64,000 nucleotides of DNA from an uncultured Pelagibacteraceae bacterium. GTDB lineage: Bacteria > Pseudomonadota > Alphaproteobacteria > Pelagibacterales > Pelagibacteraceae. The position numbers were made by a program, and so were the translations under genes. The notes under the pieces are model-generated. The model saw nothing but the letters and a program-made list of their open reading frames with translations, did no database searches and had not been told where the DNA came from. Positions within the stretch are counted from its first letter, which is position 1; every line of letters begins with the position of its first letter. Positions 20,346 through 32,720 of the stretch are shown here, piece after piece. The stretch spans positions 1 to 64,000 of the forward strand of contig CACIVM010000001.1 in NCBI GenBank assembly GCA_902590115.1. The letters are read 5' to 3'.

Positions 20346-20702
20346 ATGGCTAGGACTAAACGCGGGGTCATAAGTAAAGCTAAACATAAGAAAGTTTTCA
20401 AAGCTGTAAAAGGCCAGTTTGGAAGAAGAAAAAATACTATCAGGGTAGCTCGTCAAGCAATGGAAAAAGCTATGCAATATGCATACAGGGATCGAAGGGC
20501 AAAAAAAAGAGAATTTAGATCGTTATGGATACAGAGAATAAATGCTGGAGTTAGATCTGAGGGCCTAACTTATTCCAAATTCATTAATGCCTTATCTAAG
20601 TCAAAAATTAAATTAGATAGAAAGGTATTAGCTGAATTAGCATATAATAACCCAGAAGCCTTTAAATCAATTGTTAAAAAAGTTCAATCCTCTCTTAACT
20701 AA
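20346..20702 (+). CDS. rplT: 50S ribosomal protein L20
   Basis: [68 protein letters not shown]. Confidence 0.97.
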   Translation: MARTKRGVISKAKHKKVFKAVKGQFGRRKNTIRVARQAMEKAMQYAYRDRRAKKREFRSLWIQRINAGVRSEGLTYSKFINALSKSKIKLDRKVLAELAYNNPEAFKSIVKKVQSSLN

Positions 20703-20748
20703 TTAAGTTCTTTGATTTATCCTGTAAGTAAAAAAAGAATCAAAATTT

Positions 20749-21816
20749 ATGAGTGATTTAAATATTATTGTAGAAAGTTTTGAAAAAAAATTCTCTAATA
20801 TCAAAAGTAAAGAAGAACTTCAAAATTTAAAGTCAGAATTTTTTGGAAAAAATGGTTTAATTTCATCTGAATTTAAAAAGATGAATACACTTAATCCAGA
20901 GGATAGAAAAACATTTGCAAAAAGTCTAAACGATATTAAAAATCAAATTACACATCAGATAGAAAAAAGATTTAAAGATTTTGAAAATCAGACTATAAAT
21001 GAAAAATTGAAAAGTGAAAAAGTGGATGTCACCCTACCAACTAAAATAACACATAATGGAAAGATTCATCCAGTTTCACAGGTTATTGATGAAATTTCTT
21101 CAATCTTTTCAGAAATAGGATTTTCTGTTGCTGAAGGACCAGATGTAGAGTCTGAATATAATAATTTCACAGCACTTAATACTCCCGAAAATCATCCTGC
21201 AAGAGATATGCATGATACATTTTATCTCGATAAAAATAAAAAAACCCTTTTAAGAACACACACTTCACCTGTTCAAATAAGGACTATGTCAAATGGCAAA
21301 CCACCATTCAAAATAATAGTCCCAGGCAGAACTTATAGGTGTGACAGTGATCAGACTCATGCACCTATGTTTCATCAATTAGAAGGTCTTCATATAGATA
21401 AGAACATAACAATGGGACATCTTAAGGGATGCTTAAATTATTTTATAAGAGAATTTTTTGAAGTTAAAAAAATTAAAATGAGATTCAGGCCTAGTCATTT
21501 TCCTTTTACTGAACCCTCAGCAGAAGTTGATATAGGCTACAAAGTTGAAAACGACAAAATTGTAATAGGTGAAGGAGACAAATGGTTAGAGATACTAGGC
21601 TGTGGTATGGTACACCCAAATGTTTTAAAGAATACAAATGTCGATCCGAGTAAATTTCAAGGATTTGCTTTTGGCATGGGGATAGATCGTCTTGCAATGT
21701 TAAAATATGGCATAAACGATTTGCGAGCTTTCTTTGAAACAGATTATAGATGGTTAAATCATTTTGGTTTTGATCCTTTAGACATTCCTACAAATTATAG
21801 AGGATTAAGCCGATGA
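20749..21816 (+). CDS. pheS: phenylalanyl-tRNA synthetase alpha subunit
   Basis: [54 protein letters not shown]. Confidence 0.97.
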   Translation: MSDLNIIVESFEKKFSNIKSKEELQNLKSEFFGKNGLISSEFKKMNTLNPEDRKTFAKSLNDIKNQITHQIEKRFKDFENQTINEKLKSEKVDVTLPTKITHNGKIHPVSQVIDEISSIFSEIGFSVAEGPDVESEYNNFTALNTPENHPARDMHDTFYLDKNKKTLLRTHTSPVQIRTMSNGKPPFKIIVPGRTYRCDSDQTHAPMFHQLEGLHIDKNITMGHLKGCLNYFIREFFEVKKIKMRFRPSHFPFTEPSAEVDIGYKVENDKIVIGEGDKWLEILGCGMVHPNVLKNTNVDPSKFQGFAFGMGIDRLAMLKYGINDLRAFFETDYRWLNHFGFDPLDIPTNYRGLSR

Positions 21817-24212
21817 TTTTGACAATTTCCTGGTTAAAAAATCATTTAAAAACTTCAGCTAGCTTAGATGATATTATTGACAAACTTACAAAAATTGGGC
21901 TTGAGGTTGAAGGAATAAAAGATAGTTCAGGAGCTATCTCAGAATTCAAAATTGCAAAAATTTTAAAAACTGAAAATCATCCGAATGCTGATAAACTCAA
22001 AATTTGTGATGTTAGCATTGGGGGGTCTTTAGTAGTAAAAGTTGTATGTGGGGCCAAGAATGCTAGAAGCGGATTAATAACTGTCTATGCACCTCCAGGT
22101 GCAATAATCCCAAAGACAAAAATGAAGTTGAAGGTTGCTAAAATTAGAGGCGTAGAGTCCAAAGGTATGCTTTGTTCTGAAAGCGAACTAAATTTATCTA
22201 ATGAGAACGCTGGTATTATAGAGCTCAAGAATAAGGATGTAAAAATAGGGAAAAGTTTTTTCAAAAGTCCTGGAGAAAAAGCAATAGATCTTTCGATCAC
22301 TCCTAACCGCCCAGATTGTTTGGGTGTGAGAGGTATAGCCAGAGACTTAGCTGCTGCGGGAGTAGGCAGATTAATAAAATTGAAGACAAGTAAATTTAAG
22401 CAAGTAAGTAATCAAAGTATTAAAGTCTCTATAACTAAAGAAAAAAACCAAGGTTGCCAAGCATTTGCAAGCTGTCTTATTAAAGGAGTAAAAAATCAAG
22501 AAAGCCCTAAATGGTTAAAAGATAAAATTCAATCTTTAGGACTTAAGCCTATTTCAGCTATTGTTGATATTACCAATTACGTTATGTTTGATTTAAATAG
22601 ACCTTTACACGCTTATGATGCAGACAAAATTAATAAAGAAATTATAGTGAGAAACTCAAAAGACGGCGAGTCATTTTCTGCTTTAGATGATAAAAAATAT
22701 ATTCTAAAAAAAGATATGTGTGTTATCGCAGACAAAAGCGGTGTATTGGGTCTAGGAGGTATAATTGGTGGCACTAGATCGAGTACAGAATTAGAAACTA
22801 AAAATATTTTGTTAGAATCAGCTTATTTTAACCCAGCATCTATTCGAAAAACCGCAAAAACTCTAAGTATTGAAACAGATGCAAAGTATAGATTTGAGAG
22901 AGGTATAGACCCAAATTCCATGATTGATGGGTTAAAATTAGCCACAGAATTAATCTTAAAAATATGTGGTGGAGTGGCAAGTAAATTTTCTATTTCTGGA
23001 AAAAAAAATTATAAAAACAAGTCTATAAATCTTAATTCTGAGAAATTTAAGAAAGTAATAGGCCTAACTATACGAGAGAGCGAAACTAAGAAAATTTTAG
23101 GGAATCTCGGATTTAATACTAAATCTAGTAAGAAAATTTTTAAAGTTAAGATACCTACTTGGAGACCAGATGTAAGTCAAGATATAGATTTAGTAGAAGA
23201 ATTAATCCGTATCAAAGGATTTGATAAAATTGATTTCATAGAACCTGAAAAAATGAGAACTAAAGAAACACTAAACTTCCATCAGAAATTATTTCATTTA
23301 AGTCAAAGATGTGTTTCAAACAAAGGGTATCATGAGGCTGTGACATGGTCTTTTACTGATCAAAAAATTGATGAATTAATTAATGATGATAAAAATTTTA
23401 TTTCTATATTAAACCCTATTTCGAAGGACCTAAACGTTTTAAGAAGATCAATTTTTTCAAATTTACTTTTTTACTTAAAAAAAAATCATGATAGAGGCTT
23501 CCAGGATATTGCTTTATTTGAGATTGGTCCAATTTTTTATGGAAAAAAACCTGGAGATCAACAAATTGTGATTGGAGCTGTAAAATCCGGGCAATTGAAT
23601 AAAAAAAGTTGGTCAGAAAAAACAAGAAATGTAGACATATTCGATATGAAAACAGATGTAATTAAAACTTTAAAAGAGATAGGAATAAAGGAAGATGAAA
23701 TGTTTGTAAGCGATAAAACAAAAAATTGTTACCACCCAGGAAGATCTGGATCTGTCAATTTAAATTCAATGAACGGTCCTATTATTGCTCGATTTGGCGA
23801 GATCCATCCATCTATAATTTCAAAACTAGATTTTAAAGAAAAAAATATTTACGGATTTGAAATATTCTTAAAAAATATTCCAGAACCAGAGAAAAAGTTA
23901 AGAATTTCCAAAGAAAATTATGTTTTTTCTGATTTTCAAATTTCCGAAAGAGACTTTGCTTTTGTCCTAGACAAAAATTATCAAGTAGGGAAATTAGATA
24001 AGATTATCAGAAATTTAGATAAAAATATAAAATCGGTAGACATTTTTGATGTTTTTCAAGGGGGAAATTTACCAGATAATAAAAAATCAATAGCTATTAA
24101 TGTTTCAATACAGTCAGATAAAAAAACCCTTTCAGACAATGATCTAAACCAAATTAGTGAAAAGATTATTAAGGAAGTTGAAAATAAAACCGGCGGAAAT
24201 ATTAGGTCATAA
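21813..24212 (+). CDS. pheT: phenylalanyl-tRNA synthetase beta subunit
   Basis: [30 protein letters not shown], tRNA-binding domain, [26 protein letters not shown]-terminal anticodon-binding fold. Confidence 0.97.
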   Translation: MILTISWLKNHLKTSASLDDIIDKLTKIGLEVEGIKDSSGAISEFKIAKILKTENHPNADKLKICDVSIGGSLVVKVVCGAKNARSGLITVYAPPGAIIPKTKMKLKVAKIRGVESKGMLCSESELNLSNENAGIIELKNKDVKIGKSFFKSPGEKAIDLSITPNRPDCLGVRGIARDLAAAGVGRLIKLKTSKFKQVSNQSIKVSITKEKNQGCQAFASCLIKGVKNQESPKWLKDKIQSLGLKPISAIVDITNYVMFDLNRPLHAYDADKINKEIIVRNSKDGESFSALDDKKYILKKDMCVIADKSGVLGLGGIIGGTRSSTELETKNILLESAYFNPASIRKTAKTLSIETDAKYRFERGIDPNSMIDGLKLATELILKICGGVASKFSISGKKNYKNKSINLNSEKFKKVIGLTIRESETKKILGNLGFNTKSSKKIFKVKIPTWRPDVSQDIDLVEELIRIKGFDKIDFIEPEKMRTKETLNFHQKLFHLSQRCVSNKGYHEAVTWSFTDQKIDELINDDKNFISILNPISKDLNVLRRSIFSNLLFYLKKNHDRGFQDIALFEIGPIFYGKKPGDQQIVIGAVKSGQLNKKSWSEKTRNVDIFDMKTDVIKTLKEIGIKEDEMFVSDKTKNCYHPGRSGSVNLNSMNGPIIARFGEIHPSIISKLDFKEKNIYGFEIFLKNIPEPEKKLRISKENYVFSDFQISERDFAFVLDKNYQVGKLDKIIRNLDKNIKSVDIFDVFQGGNLPDNKKSIAINVSIQSDKKTLSDNDLNQISEKIIKEVENKTGGNIRS

Positions 24213-26023
24213 TGTCAGATATAGATAGAATACGTAATTTCTCAATAATTGCGCATATTGATCATGGAAAATCAACTATTGCTGATAGAATAATTCATAA
24301 ATGTGGTGGTCTGACTGAGAGGGAAATGAAACAACAAGTTCTTGACTCAATGGATATTGAGCGAGAAAGAGGAATAACGATAAAGGCGCAAACCGTAAAG
24401 CTAAATTACAAGTCTAAAGACGGTAAAACATATACACTAAATATAATTGATACACCTGGCCATGTAGATTTTGGTTATGAGGTAAGCAGGTCTTTATCTG
24501 CTTGTGAAGGATCTTTGTTGATTGTAGATAGTACACAAGGTGTAGAGGCTCAAACATTAGCAAATGTATATCAAGCTCTAGAAATTGATCATGAGGTTAT
24601 ACCAATTCTAAATAAAATAGATTTACCAGCCTCAGATATTGATAAAACAAAAAAAGAGATAGAAGATGTAGTTGGTATCGACACATCAGGTGCTATTCCA
24701 TGCTCTGGAAAAACTGGAGAGGGAGTTAATGATATTTTAGAGTCAATCATAAACAATTTGCCACCTCCAAAAGGAAATAAAAACGAAAAGCTAAAATGTC
24801 TTTTGGTCGATAGTTGGTATGACAGTTATCTAGGAGTTGTAATCTTAGTAAGGGTAATTGATGGTAAAATTAAAAAGAATATGAAAGTAAAATTAATGTC
24901 AAATAATCAAGATTACGAAATAGAAAAAGTTGGTGTATTTACACCTAAACCAATAGATATTCAGGAGCTTAACTCAGGTGAAATAGGATTTATAATTACT
25001 GGAATAAAATCATTATCCGAAACAAAAGTTGGAGACACAATTTGTGATGCAAATGATCCTATAACTAAACCTTTACCAGGATTTAAACCTAGTAAGCCCG
25101 TGGTATTCTGTGGACTATTTCCAGTTGATAGCTCTGAGTTTCAAAAACTCAAAGATGGTTTAGCAAAACTAAAGTTAAATGACGCAAGTTTCTCTTACGA
25201 ACCTGAGTCCTCAAGTGCACTTGGTTTAGGTTTTAGATGTGGATTTTTAGGTTTGCTCCACCTGGAAATTATTACAGAGAGGTTGGAGAGAGAATTTGAT
25301 GTAAATTTAATCACCACAACTCCAGGGGTAATTTATAAAGTATATAAAAATAACGGAGAAACCATAAATTTACAAAATCCTACTAACATGCCAGACCCTT
25401 CGCAAATCGCTAAGATTGAAGAGCCTTGGATCAAGTCTACCATCATAACGCCTGACGAATATTTAGGATCTATTATAAAAATTTGCCAAGACAAAAGAGG
25501 GATACAAACTAACTTAAGTTATTCAGGTAAACGAGCTGTTTTGTCCTACGACCTTCCTTTAAATGAAGTCGTATTTGATTTTAACGATCGTCTTAAGTCG
25601 GTTTCAAGCGGATATGCAAGTTTTGATTATGAAATTTCTGATTACAAGGAAGGAGCACTTGTGAAGCTTGGAATACTTGTAAATGGAGAGCCTGTTGATG
25701 CATTAGCAATGATAATACATAAAGATTTTGCTCAGAAGACCGGACGTCAAGTATGTGAAAAATTAAAAGATTTAATTCCAAGGCACAATTTTATGATACC
25801 TGTACAAGCGGCAATAGGTGGCAAAATTATAGCAAGAGAGTCAATTAAAGGTTTTAAAAAAGATGTTTTAACAAAGATACATGGTGGAGGAGCCATGGAT
25901 AGAAAAAGAAAATTACTTGAGAAACAAAAAAAAGGTAAGGCCAGAGCAAAACAATTTGGGAAAGTTGAAATACCCCAAGAAGCTTTTATCGGAGTATTAA
26001 AAATAAATAAGGAGAATAATTGA
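24212..26023 (+). CDS. lepA: elongation factor 4
   Basis: [59 protein letters not shown]. Confidence 0.97.
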   Translation: MSDIDRIRNFSIIAHIDHGKSTIADRIIHKCGGLTEREMKQQVLDSMDIERERGITIKAQTVKLNYKSKDGKTYTLNIIDTPGHVDFGYEVSRSLSACEGSLLIVDSTQGVEAQTLANVYQALEIDHEVIPILNKIDLPASDIDKTKKEIEDVVGIDTSGAIPCSGKTGEGVNDILESIINNLPPPKGNKNEKLKCLLVDSWYDSYLGVVILVRVIDGKIKKNMKVKLMSNNQDYEIEKVGVFTPKPIDIQELNSGEIGFIITGIKSLSETKVGDTICDANDPITKPLPGFKPSKPVVFCGLFPVDSSEFQKLKDGLAKLKLNDASFSYEPESSSALGLGFRCGFLGLLHLEIITERLEREFDVNLITTTPGVIYKVYKNNGETINLQNPTNMPDPSQIAKIEEPWIKSTIITPDEYLGSIIKICQDKRGIQTNLSYSGKRAVLSYDLPLNEVVFDFNDRLKSVSSGYASFDYEISDYKEGALVKLGILVNGEPVDALAMIIHKDFAQKTGRQVCEKLKDLIPRHNFMIPVQAAIGGKIIARESIKGFKKDVLTKIHGGGAMDRKRKLLEKQKKGKARAKQFGKVEIPQEAFIGVLKINKENN

Positions 26024-26874
26024 GTATTTTCAAGGAAAGCATTCTTGTCCTAGGGGGTACTGGATTTATTGGAAGAAATTTAATTAAATCGCTAAAAAAA
26101 AAATACAAAATTAGCTCGATATCATTAAATCAAATTTTAAAAGAAAAAAAATGTAGTGGTGTAAAGTATAAAAGATTGGATTTAAGAAAGAAGAATAATA
26201 TTAAAAAGATAAAAAAAAATTACGATTATATTATAAATTGCTTAAGCTTTAACAGAAATCAAAAAATATTTAATTTTTTTTTAAAATTTAAACCACAAAA
26301 ATTTATACACATCGGCTGCTCCGGTGAATACGGAAAAATTAAAGTGCCATTTAAAGAAAGCGACAAATGTTTACCAAAAACAAATTATGGATTATCTAAA
26401 CTATTTGATACAATGTATTTATTAAATCTTTATAAAAATTTTAAATTTCCTGTTGTTATAGTTAGGTTATTTAATGTCTATGGAAAAGATCAAGGCAGGT
26501 ATATAATCTCAGAAATAGTGTCAAATTGTAAAAAAAATAATGTTATCAATTTAGCTAATGGCAGTCAAACTAGAGATTTTTGTCACATAAATGATATTTC
26601 AAAAGCAGTAAATTTAATTATTCGCAGCAAAAATAAGAGATTGATTGGTAAAATACTTAATATTTCAACTGGAAAAGAAACTTCCATAAGGAGTCTATCA
26701 AGAATTATCTTAAGAAAAGTTAAAAAAGGAAAAATTAATTTTATAAAAAGGGATTTAGATAAGAATAGTATTTTAAGAAGCAGGGCGGACATAAAATTAT
26801 CAAAGAAACTTCTAAATTGGAGACCTAAAATAGATATCTTAAGAGGAATCGACTTAACAATTTATGGAAAATAA
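26020..26874 (+). CDS. NAD-dependent epimerase/dehydratase (TTG start as listed)
   Basis: [52 protein letters not shown]. Confidence 0.8.
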   Translation: MSIFKESILVLGGTGFIGRNLIKSLKKKYKISSISLNQILKEKKCSGVKYKRLDLRKKNNIKKIKKNYDYIINCLSFNRNQKIFNFFLKFKPQKFIHIGCSGEYGKIKVPFKESDKCLPKTNYGLSKLFDTMYLLNLYKNFKFPVVIVRLFNVYGKDQGRYIISEIVSNCKKNNVINLANGSQTRDFCHINDISKAVNLIIRSKNKRLIGKILNISTGKETSIRSLSRIILRKVKKGKINFIKRDLDKNSILRSRADIKLSKKLLNWRPKIDILRGIDLTIYGK

Positions 26875-27889
26875 AAAAAATCTATACATAATTTCTAATG
26901 AGAAAATTTCCAAGATTAACGGAGAGTATTTTTGTGATAATTTAGATATGAAATCTACGTCAGAAGGATTAGATCAAGAATACGATGTTCATATTATTGC
27001 GAGGTATTCTAAAACAGATAGATCTCATAGAATTAAGATGAAAAATATTAAAATATCTAAAACTTTACCGGATTTTTTAAAAAATGTTTGCAATTTTAAT
27101 AAACTAAAAAAAAATAAATTTTTAATCATCTCAATTACGCCATATACTTTTCTTGCTAATGTAATTTTAAGATTATTAGGAAATAAACCATTTGTATACT
27201 TAAGGAGTGATGGTTATGGGGAATATAAGTCTATTCTTGGTTTTTTAGGTCCCATATTTTATCATTTTATGTTTGAAATTACTGCGAAAATATCAAATTT
27301 TATAAGTTGTAGAGAGCATATTCTTAGAGGTAACAAAGGTAAAGTAATTTACCCATCTCAGTTAAATTCGACTTGGTTTTTAGATATAAAGACAATTAAC
27401 ATTAAAGAAACTAAACTTTTGTATGTGGGAAGAGTAAAAAAAGAAAAAGGAATTTTTTCATTAGTTAATCTTTTAAAAGATAAAAAAGATATTAGCCTAA
27501 CTATAGTGGGAGAAGAAAAAAATCAAAAAAATATTATACAAGAAAATGTTAAAGTTTACGAGATAGAGGATGACACAAAAAATTTGATAAAATTTTATGA
27601 TGATCATAATATATTCGTACTACCATCATTTACAGAGGGTCACCCCATGGTAGTATTAGAGTCCCTTGCAAGACTAAGACCAGTGATCATTTTTGAGGAT
27701 ATTGAACATATTATTGAGAATAAAAAAGGCATTTTTGTATCCAAAAGAGATAAAGAAAGCTTCTTTAAAAAAATTGAGTATATCAAAAACAATATAAATA
27801 AAATTCAAGAAGAGATGAAAAAAAATAAGCTACCTAAAAATGAGGAATTTATTAGAGACTTAGCTCGATCTATTTCTAACTTGAATTAA
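26864..27889 (+). CDS. glycosyltransferase group 1 family
   Basis: [47 protein letters not shown]. Confidence 0.8.
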   Translation: MENKKNLYIISNEKISKINGEYFCDNLDMKSTSEGLDQEYDVHIIARYSKTDRSHRIKMKNIKISKTLPDFLKNVCNFNKLKKNKFLIISITPYTFLANVILRLLGNKPFVYLRSDGYGEYKSILGFLGPIFYHFMFEITAKISNFISCREHILRGNKGKVIYPSQLNSTWFLDIKTINIKETKLLYVGRVKKEKGIFSLVNLLKDKKDISLTIVGEEKNQKNIIQENVKVYEIEDDTKNLIKFYDDHNIFVLPSFTEGHPMVVLESLARLRPVIIFEDIEHIIENKKGIFVSKRDKESFFKKIEYIKNNINKIQEEMKKNKLPKNEEFIRDLARSISNLN

Positions 27890-27895
27890 AGAAAA

Positions 27896-27985
27896 GGAGA
27901 GGTGGCCGAGTGGTTGAAGGCGCACGCTTGGAAAGCGTGTAAACGGGAAACCGTTTCGAGGGTTCGAATCCCTCTCTCTCCGCCA
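27896..27985 (+). tRNA. tRNA-Ser(GGA)
   Basis: Acceptor GGAGAGG/TCTCTCC, anticodon stem CACGC/GCGTG with loop TTGGAAA, long variable arm, T-arm GGTTCGAATCC, encoded CCA. Confidence 0.94.
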
Positions 27986-27991
27986 TAGAGT

Positions 27992-28522
27992 ATGAAAAAT
28001 ATTATTGAAAGATACCCAGTAAAATATCCAGTTTACTTTAAATATGAAAACAAAATATTTAGTATTGAACCGAAAATATTATGCAAAAAGTATAATTGTC
28101 ACAAACTTATAAAAATACATAAAGATGAATTCAAGTACATTTATAAAAATAAAAAATTATTAACGCATTTTAATATTCAAGATAATGGGCACAGACCTAA
28201 AAAAAATTACTTGATAGTAAAAATTATTAAACCAGGTTACTTAAGTAAAAAAATAAACAAACCACCTATTTTAGATCTTAGAGAAACCTATTTAGCAAAA
28301 TGTTTTTACTCAAAAAGTTATGTTTCGTATAATCAACTAAAAGATGAAATTTTCAAACATAGCATGAATAATATCAAATCAGTTAAAGATCTTAAAAAAA
28401 TTATTTTAAAAAGATATAGGTTTAGTCTTGCAGATATTTCGAGTTCAAAAAAAATATCTTTAGGCGTCGCAATTACAAAATTACAGTTAATTAAAAGATT
28501 TAAAGAAATTAAATTATTTTGA
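27992..28522 (+). CDS. uncharacterized basic protein (176 aa)
   Basis: Complete ORF directly downstream of tRNA-Ser; no recognised motif. Confidence 0.6.
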   Translation: MKNIIERYPVKYPVYFKYENKIFSIEPKILCKKYNCHKLIKIHKDEFKYIYKNKKLLTHFNIQDNGHRPKKNYLIVKIIKPGYLSKKINKPPILDLRETYLAKCFYSKSYVSYNQLKDEIFKHSMNNIKSVKDLKKIILKRYRFSLADISSSKKISLGVAITKLQLIKRFKEIKLF

Positions 28523-28524
28523 TG

Positions 28525-29199
28525 TCAAAAATTTTTATTCTTATAAAGAATATCTTGAAAGTGGAAACTTGGAAAAGTAAATTTTTTAATTATATAAAAA
28601 TTATTTTTTTTTAAATAATTTCCTGCCTTTTCTTTTCGTTTGTAAAGATTAAATAATTGTTTTTCTATCATTATAAATTGTATATTTTTGATTTTTTTTC
28701 CTAAGCCTCGTAATACTTCATACTCGTGACCTTCCACATCTATTTTAATAAAGCAGTTTTTTAAATCTTCCTCTTTTAAAAATTTTTCAATCCTTTTTGT
28801 TTTTAAAATTATTTTTTTTTCAATAGGATTTTTTGAATTTAACAAAAAGTTTTTAAAAATAGTATAAAAATTTTTTTTATTTATAGTTTCAAAAGTAGAT
28901 GTCGAGGATAATTTATTCAATTTAAAAACTCTTTTTTTGTTCATATTGCTCACAGCTTGATTAAAAAGTTTTATTCTAGAATTAGATTTAAATTTGTGTT
29001 TTAAAATTTCAAATGGAATTGATTGAGGTTCAAAAGCCAAAATTTTTCTTATTTTTTTTTTTTTAATGAAATAGTCTAAAAACTCACCTTTATGACTTCC
29101 AACATCTACTAATGTAACAATCTTAAATTTTTTACAGTAATAAAATACACGGTTTAGGTGAATTTTATTTAAAGTATTAAATATTTTTTCAAAAATCAT
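28525..29199 (-). CDS. FkbM family methyltransferase
   Basis: VTLVDVGSHKGEFLDYF, ILAFEPQ, CFIKIDVEGHEYEVLRG. Confidence 0.87.
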   Translation of the reverse strand: MIFEKIFNTLNKIHLNRVFYYCKKFKIVTLVDVGSHKGEFLDYFIKKKKIRKILAFEPQSIPFEILKHKFKSNSRIKLFNQAVSNMNKKRVFKLNKLSSTSTFETINKKNFYTIFKNFLLNSKNPIEKKIILKTKRIEKFLKEEDLKNCFIKIDVEGHEYEVLRGLGKKIKNIQFIMIEKQLFNLYKRKEKAGNYLKKNNFYIIKKFTFPSFHFQDILYKNKNF

Positions 29200-29277
29200 T
29201 TTAAATCAAATTTTTATTTATCAACATATAACTAATATAGGATTTAATTTTTTAACACGAATCAATTAAAATACAAA

Positions 29278-29309
29278 TGAGGTAACAGAGGGAGACTTAT
29301 GTTACCTCA
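29278..29309 (-). terminator. candidate intrinsic terminator after the TauE/SafE-like gene
   Basis: Perfect 9-bp stem TGAGGTAAC...GTTACCTCA, 14-nt loop, followed on the minus strand by TTTGTATTTTAATT. Confidence 0.45.
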
Positions 29310-29317
29310 CTCTCTAA

Positions 29318-30031
29318 TCATCTCAAATTGCTAAAAAATATATAAACTCCATAAATAAGAGTAAATAGGTTCAAAATTTTATAAAATAAAATGTTTTTTA
29401 TTTTTTTAAAAATAAACTGTGAGGTAAAATAAATAAGTATCGGGATCCATAAAAATTGTAAGTATTCAAAATTCATTCTTACAAAAAAAACATTCACAAC
29501 TAGGATTTGAAAGGAGGCAAATAGAAAGTATCCTGTTGCAATATTATTTCTTATTAAAAATTTATCCTTATTAACGTTTGAAGCTATTATGGACAACAAA
29601 GTACCGCCTAAATTACTTAAACCATGAACAAGCCCCAGCATTATCAACGCAATATTAAGATTTTTTATCTTAAATCTTTCTTTTCTTAAATTCATCAAAT
29701 TGATTATTGAGAAAGTAATCAAAACAAAGGATATAAAAAATAAAAAATTAATATTTTCTAAAAGATAATTTACAATTATAAGACCTAAAATTAATGTTGG
29801 AATACTGTATTTTAAAATTTGTAAACCAAAACCCAACATTTTATCTTTGTTAAAAATAATTTGTAGTACACTTATTAAGATTGAATAAGGTAATAAAATA
29901 TTTAAAACTTCAAAATAATTATATCCTAAAAGCAAAAAGGTAGGTGTTCCAAGCAACAACAATCCAACTCCAAAGATTGATTGGATTAAAGAAAATAAAC
30001 TTATAAATAAAACTTCGATTAATAGCATCAA
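29318..30031 (-). CDS. TauE/SafE family sulfite exporter-like membrane protein
   Basis: About eight TM segments; ALIMLGLVHGLSNLGGTLLSIIAS resembles the family repeat. Confidence 0.7.
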   Translation of the reverse strand: MMLLIEVLFISLFSLIQSIFGVGLLLLGTPTFLLLGYNYFEVLNILLPYSILISVLQIIFNKDKMLGFGLQILKYSIPTLILGLIIVNYLLENINFLFFISFVLITFSIINLMNLRKERFKIKNLNIALIMLGLVHGLSNLGGTLLSIIASNVNKDKFLIRNNIATGYFLFASFQILVVNVFFVRMNFEYLQFLWIPILIYFTSQFIFKKIKNILFYKILNLFTLIYGVYIFFSNLR

Positions 30032-30060
30032 AATTATTGATATATCTAATTTATAAATAA

Positions 30061-30774
30061 TTACAAGATTTCAATACAGGCTTGTCTAGTTCCAAATGCA
30101 ATAAATTTATACTCACTTTCATTTAATGTATCGTTCAAAGCTTTAAACTCTGACTCTCTCCAATGAGGATAACTATGAAGTTGGTCGAATAAAATTATAG
30201 TGCCTTTTTTTAAAAAAGGTTTCATAGTTTTTATGGCAAAAGCAGTTGAATTATAAGTATCCATATCAAAATGAATAAATACAATTTTATCTTTTTTTCC
30301 ATCAAGAAAATTAGGTAAAGTATTTTCAATCCAACCGTCAATCAGCTTTGCATTTTTTTTAACATTAGGTAATTTTTTGTTCAGATTAAAAGTACCTTTC
30401 GGCATAAAAACTGAACTCATCCAATCATCTTTTAATCCGATGAATGAGTCAAAACCATAAATTATAGCATTTGATTTATTTAATTTCTCCGCAAAAAAAT
30501 TCAAAGAAAGTGCTTTCCAAACTCCAAATTCAATAAATAAATCCCCGTCATCCCTTTTTTTTATTGCTTCATTAATAGCAAAACCTCTTATTGATTCATC
30601 GTCTGAAAAAACATAACTTTTTTTAAAATGTTCTTTAAAATGATTGTAACAATCTTTTGCTAGCTCTTCATAATGTATATCAACTGGACTTTTTGGTTGA
30701 AGGCTTATTTTAGCTTTATCACTAAAAAAATTAATCATTTTTTTGTAAAAATATAAAAATATTTTTTTAATCAT
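30061..30774 (-). CDS. TylF/MycF-like class I SAM-dependent methyltransferase
   Basis: GDLFIEFGVWKALSLNFFAEKL, IYGFDSFIGLKDDW, KDKIVFIHFDMDTYNSTAFAIKTMKPFLKKGTIILFDQL. Confidence 0.78.
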   Translation of the reverse strand: MIKKIFLYFYKKMINFFSDKAKISLQPKSPVDIHYEELAKDCYNHFKEHFKKSYVFSDDESIRGFAINEAIKKRDDGDLFIEFGVWKALSLNFFAEKLNKSNAIIYGFDSFIGLKDDWMSSVFMPKGTFNLNKKLPNVKKNAKLIDGWIENTLPNFLDGKKDKIVFIHFDMDTYNSTAFAIKTMKPFLKKGTIILFDQLHSYPHWRESEFKALNDTLNESEYKFIAFGTRQACIEIL

Positions 30775-31553
30775 GTTACTGAACCTCTCCGTTTGAAAAT
30801 TCTTAAAATTTTAAGAATTTTTTCTACTAGAACATTTAAAAACTTGTAAAAAATTCCGTTATTAATTTTTAATATTGCCTGGTTAAATGTGATTATTCTT
30901 ATGGAATTTTTCTCTATAAAGTTACTAAATTTTTTGAAATCTTCTTCATCCCATCCATTTATATGTATTTGGGTTGATTGTATGCCAAAAGGCAAAATTA
31001 ATAATTTGTAGAAAAGCTGAGGAAAAAAATTAAGTCCCATCTTAGTGTAAGGCATTAATCCATATCCATCTATAATATTAATTATGCCACATTCTTTCAA
31101 AACTTTAAGAGTATTAAAATCATATGTATGATTAGGCGCAAAAAAGGATCTAACTTTAATTTTCTCTTCATTGAATTTTTTTAAAGCTTTTTCAACTTTT
31201 TCTTTTTGCTCTTCATAACTCAAACCATAAAATTCGGAATTACCACCATAGCCAAATATATCTTTTTTTTTTACCACCTGTTTGTACACGTGTGAGTATC
31301 CATGAATTGAAATTTCCCATCCTTTATCACTCCAACTTTTCACCTTTTTCCAGAAGCTCTCGTTTTCTGGAAATAATTTGAGAGAGGTGTCCTGGTTATC
31401 CGCTATAATACCCATGATTGGTTTTATGTTGTGCTTGTCAAACAAAGTTTCACACTTATCCATCATATCCCAGTTCATATTTTTAGCTATATCGTCAAGT
31501 CTAATTACTAAACCAGTATTTTGAGAAATAAATTTTTTTATGTTATTAAGCAT
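30771..31553 (-). CDS. polysaccharide deacetylase-like protein (DUF2334-like)
   Basis: LVIRLDDIAKNMNWDMMDKCE, WEISIHGYSHVY, RSFFAPNHTYDFNTLKVL. Confidence 0.72.
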   Translation of the reverse strand: MLNNIKKFISQNTGLVIRLDDIAKNMNWDMMDKCETLFDKHNIKPIMGIIADNQDTSLKLFPENESFWKKVKSWSDKGWEISIHGYSHVYKQVVKKKDIFGYGGNSEFYGLSYEEQKEKVEKALKKFNEEKIKVRSFFAPNHTYDFNTLKVLKECGIINIIDGYGLMPYTKMGLNFFPQLFYKLLILPFGIQSTQIHINGWDEEDFKKFSNFIEKNSIRIITFNQAILKINNGIFYKFLNVLVEKILKILRIFKRRGSVT

Positions 31554-31624
31554 ATTAAATTAAGGTCTTTTAATATAACAAAAAAAAATATTTATTAAAA
31601 GAGAAGAGAATAATTTTAAAAGAA

Positions 31625-32716
31625 ATGTCTTTAAGACTGCTAAAAACAAAAATAAAAGATTACAACAAGATTAAATCTCTGTTTAAAAGAAATAATCTGA
31701 ATTTTATGAGTAAAGATACTTGGCTCAATTTTCGTAATAATCCATTTTTAAAAGAAAATAAAAAAATCGACTTAGGTTGGAAATTTGAGTCAGGAAATAA
31801 AATTGTAGGGCATATCGGATATTATCCAACTATATATAGATATAACAGTAAAAAAATAATTTGCTCCATTTTACATGGTTGGGCTGTCGATGAAAAATAT
31901 AGATCAATATCGGTTATTCTTTTGAAAAAATATCTAAATCAAAAAGGAAAAGATTTATTTTTAGGAACTACTTTTAATAGTCATACGGGGCAAATTATGG
32001 AGTCTTTAGGGATAAATCAAGTTCCAATCGAAGGTTTAGACAAATCATCAATTTTAATTTTGAACCCAAAAAATTTTTTAGAAATGTATTTTCAAAAAAA
32101 AAAAATATTACTTAAAAGCTTTTTCATAAATATAATTTCTAAAATAACCAAAATTTTTTTATGGAGAAATATTAATAGGTGGAAAAATTATGAGGTGAAT
32201 CATGTTGTGAAAAGAACTAAAAATTTTGATAAGAAATTTAAACACTTCTGGGATAATTACTTGAGAGAAAATAAGCAAAGTTTGCAAGTCGATCGTGATA
32301 TAAAGTGGCAAAATTGGATTATGAAAAAAAAACTTATTAGTAACCAGATTATAATTTTTGTAATTTCGAAAAATAGCAAAATAGAGGGATACAGCGCATG
32401 CTTAATAGAAAAAAAAGGTAAATATAGAATATATAAACTTCTAGACCTTCTAACTTTGAAAAAAAGTAAAGAGCTCGAATTTGATTTGGTTTTAAAAAAC
32501 CTAAAGCAAGCTAATGATATTAATTGTGATTATTTTGAGTATAGGAACACATCAGAGTCAAAGCTCAAAGTTTTGGAAAATTTTTCAGCAATTCAAATTA
32601 AGTTGAAACAAAATAATTTTTACTATAAAGCAAGCAATAGTAAATTAAATAAAATCTTTGACACAAATAAAAATTGGGACCCTTGTAGCCTAGACGGAGA
32701 TATTTTGATAAGATAA
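31625..32716 (+). CDS. GNAT-like acyltransferase
   Basis: IVGHIGYYPTIYRYNSKKIICSILHGWAVDEKYRSISVILLKKYL resembles the GNAT core. Confidence 0.6.
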   Translation: MSLRLLKTKIKDYNKIKSLFKRNNLNFMSKDTWLNFRNNPFLKENKKIDLGWKFESGNKIVGHIGYYPTIYRYNSKKIICSILHGWAVDEKYRSISVILLKKYLNQKGKDLFLGTTFNSHTGQIMESLGINQVPIEGLDKSSILILNPKNFLEMYFQKKKILLKSFFINIISKITKIFLWRNINRWKNYEVNHVVKRTKNFDKKFKHFWDNYLRENKQSLQVDRDIKWQNWIMKKKLISNQIIIFVISKNSKIEGYSACLIEKKGKYRIYKLLDLLTLKKSKELEFDLVLKNLKQANDINCDYFEYRNTSESKLKVLENFSAIQIKLKQNNFYYKASNSKLNKIFDTNKNWDPCSLDGDILIR

Positions 32717-32720
32717 ATAT

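Noticed and set aside
20708-20740. TTTGATT...AATCAAA inverted repeat before pheS as a Phe leader/attenuator
   Set aside because: Loop about 20 nt, weak AT stem, no Phe-rich leader peptide.
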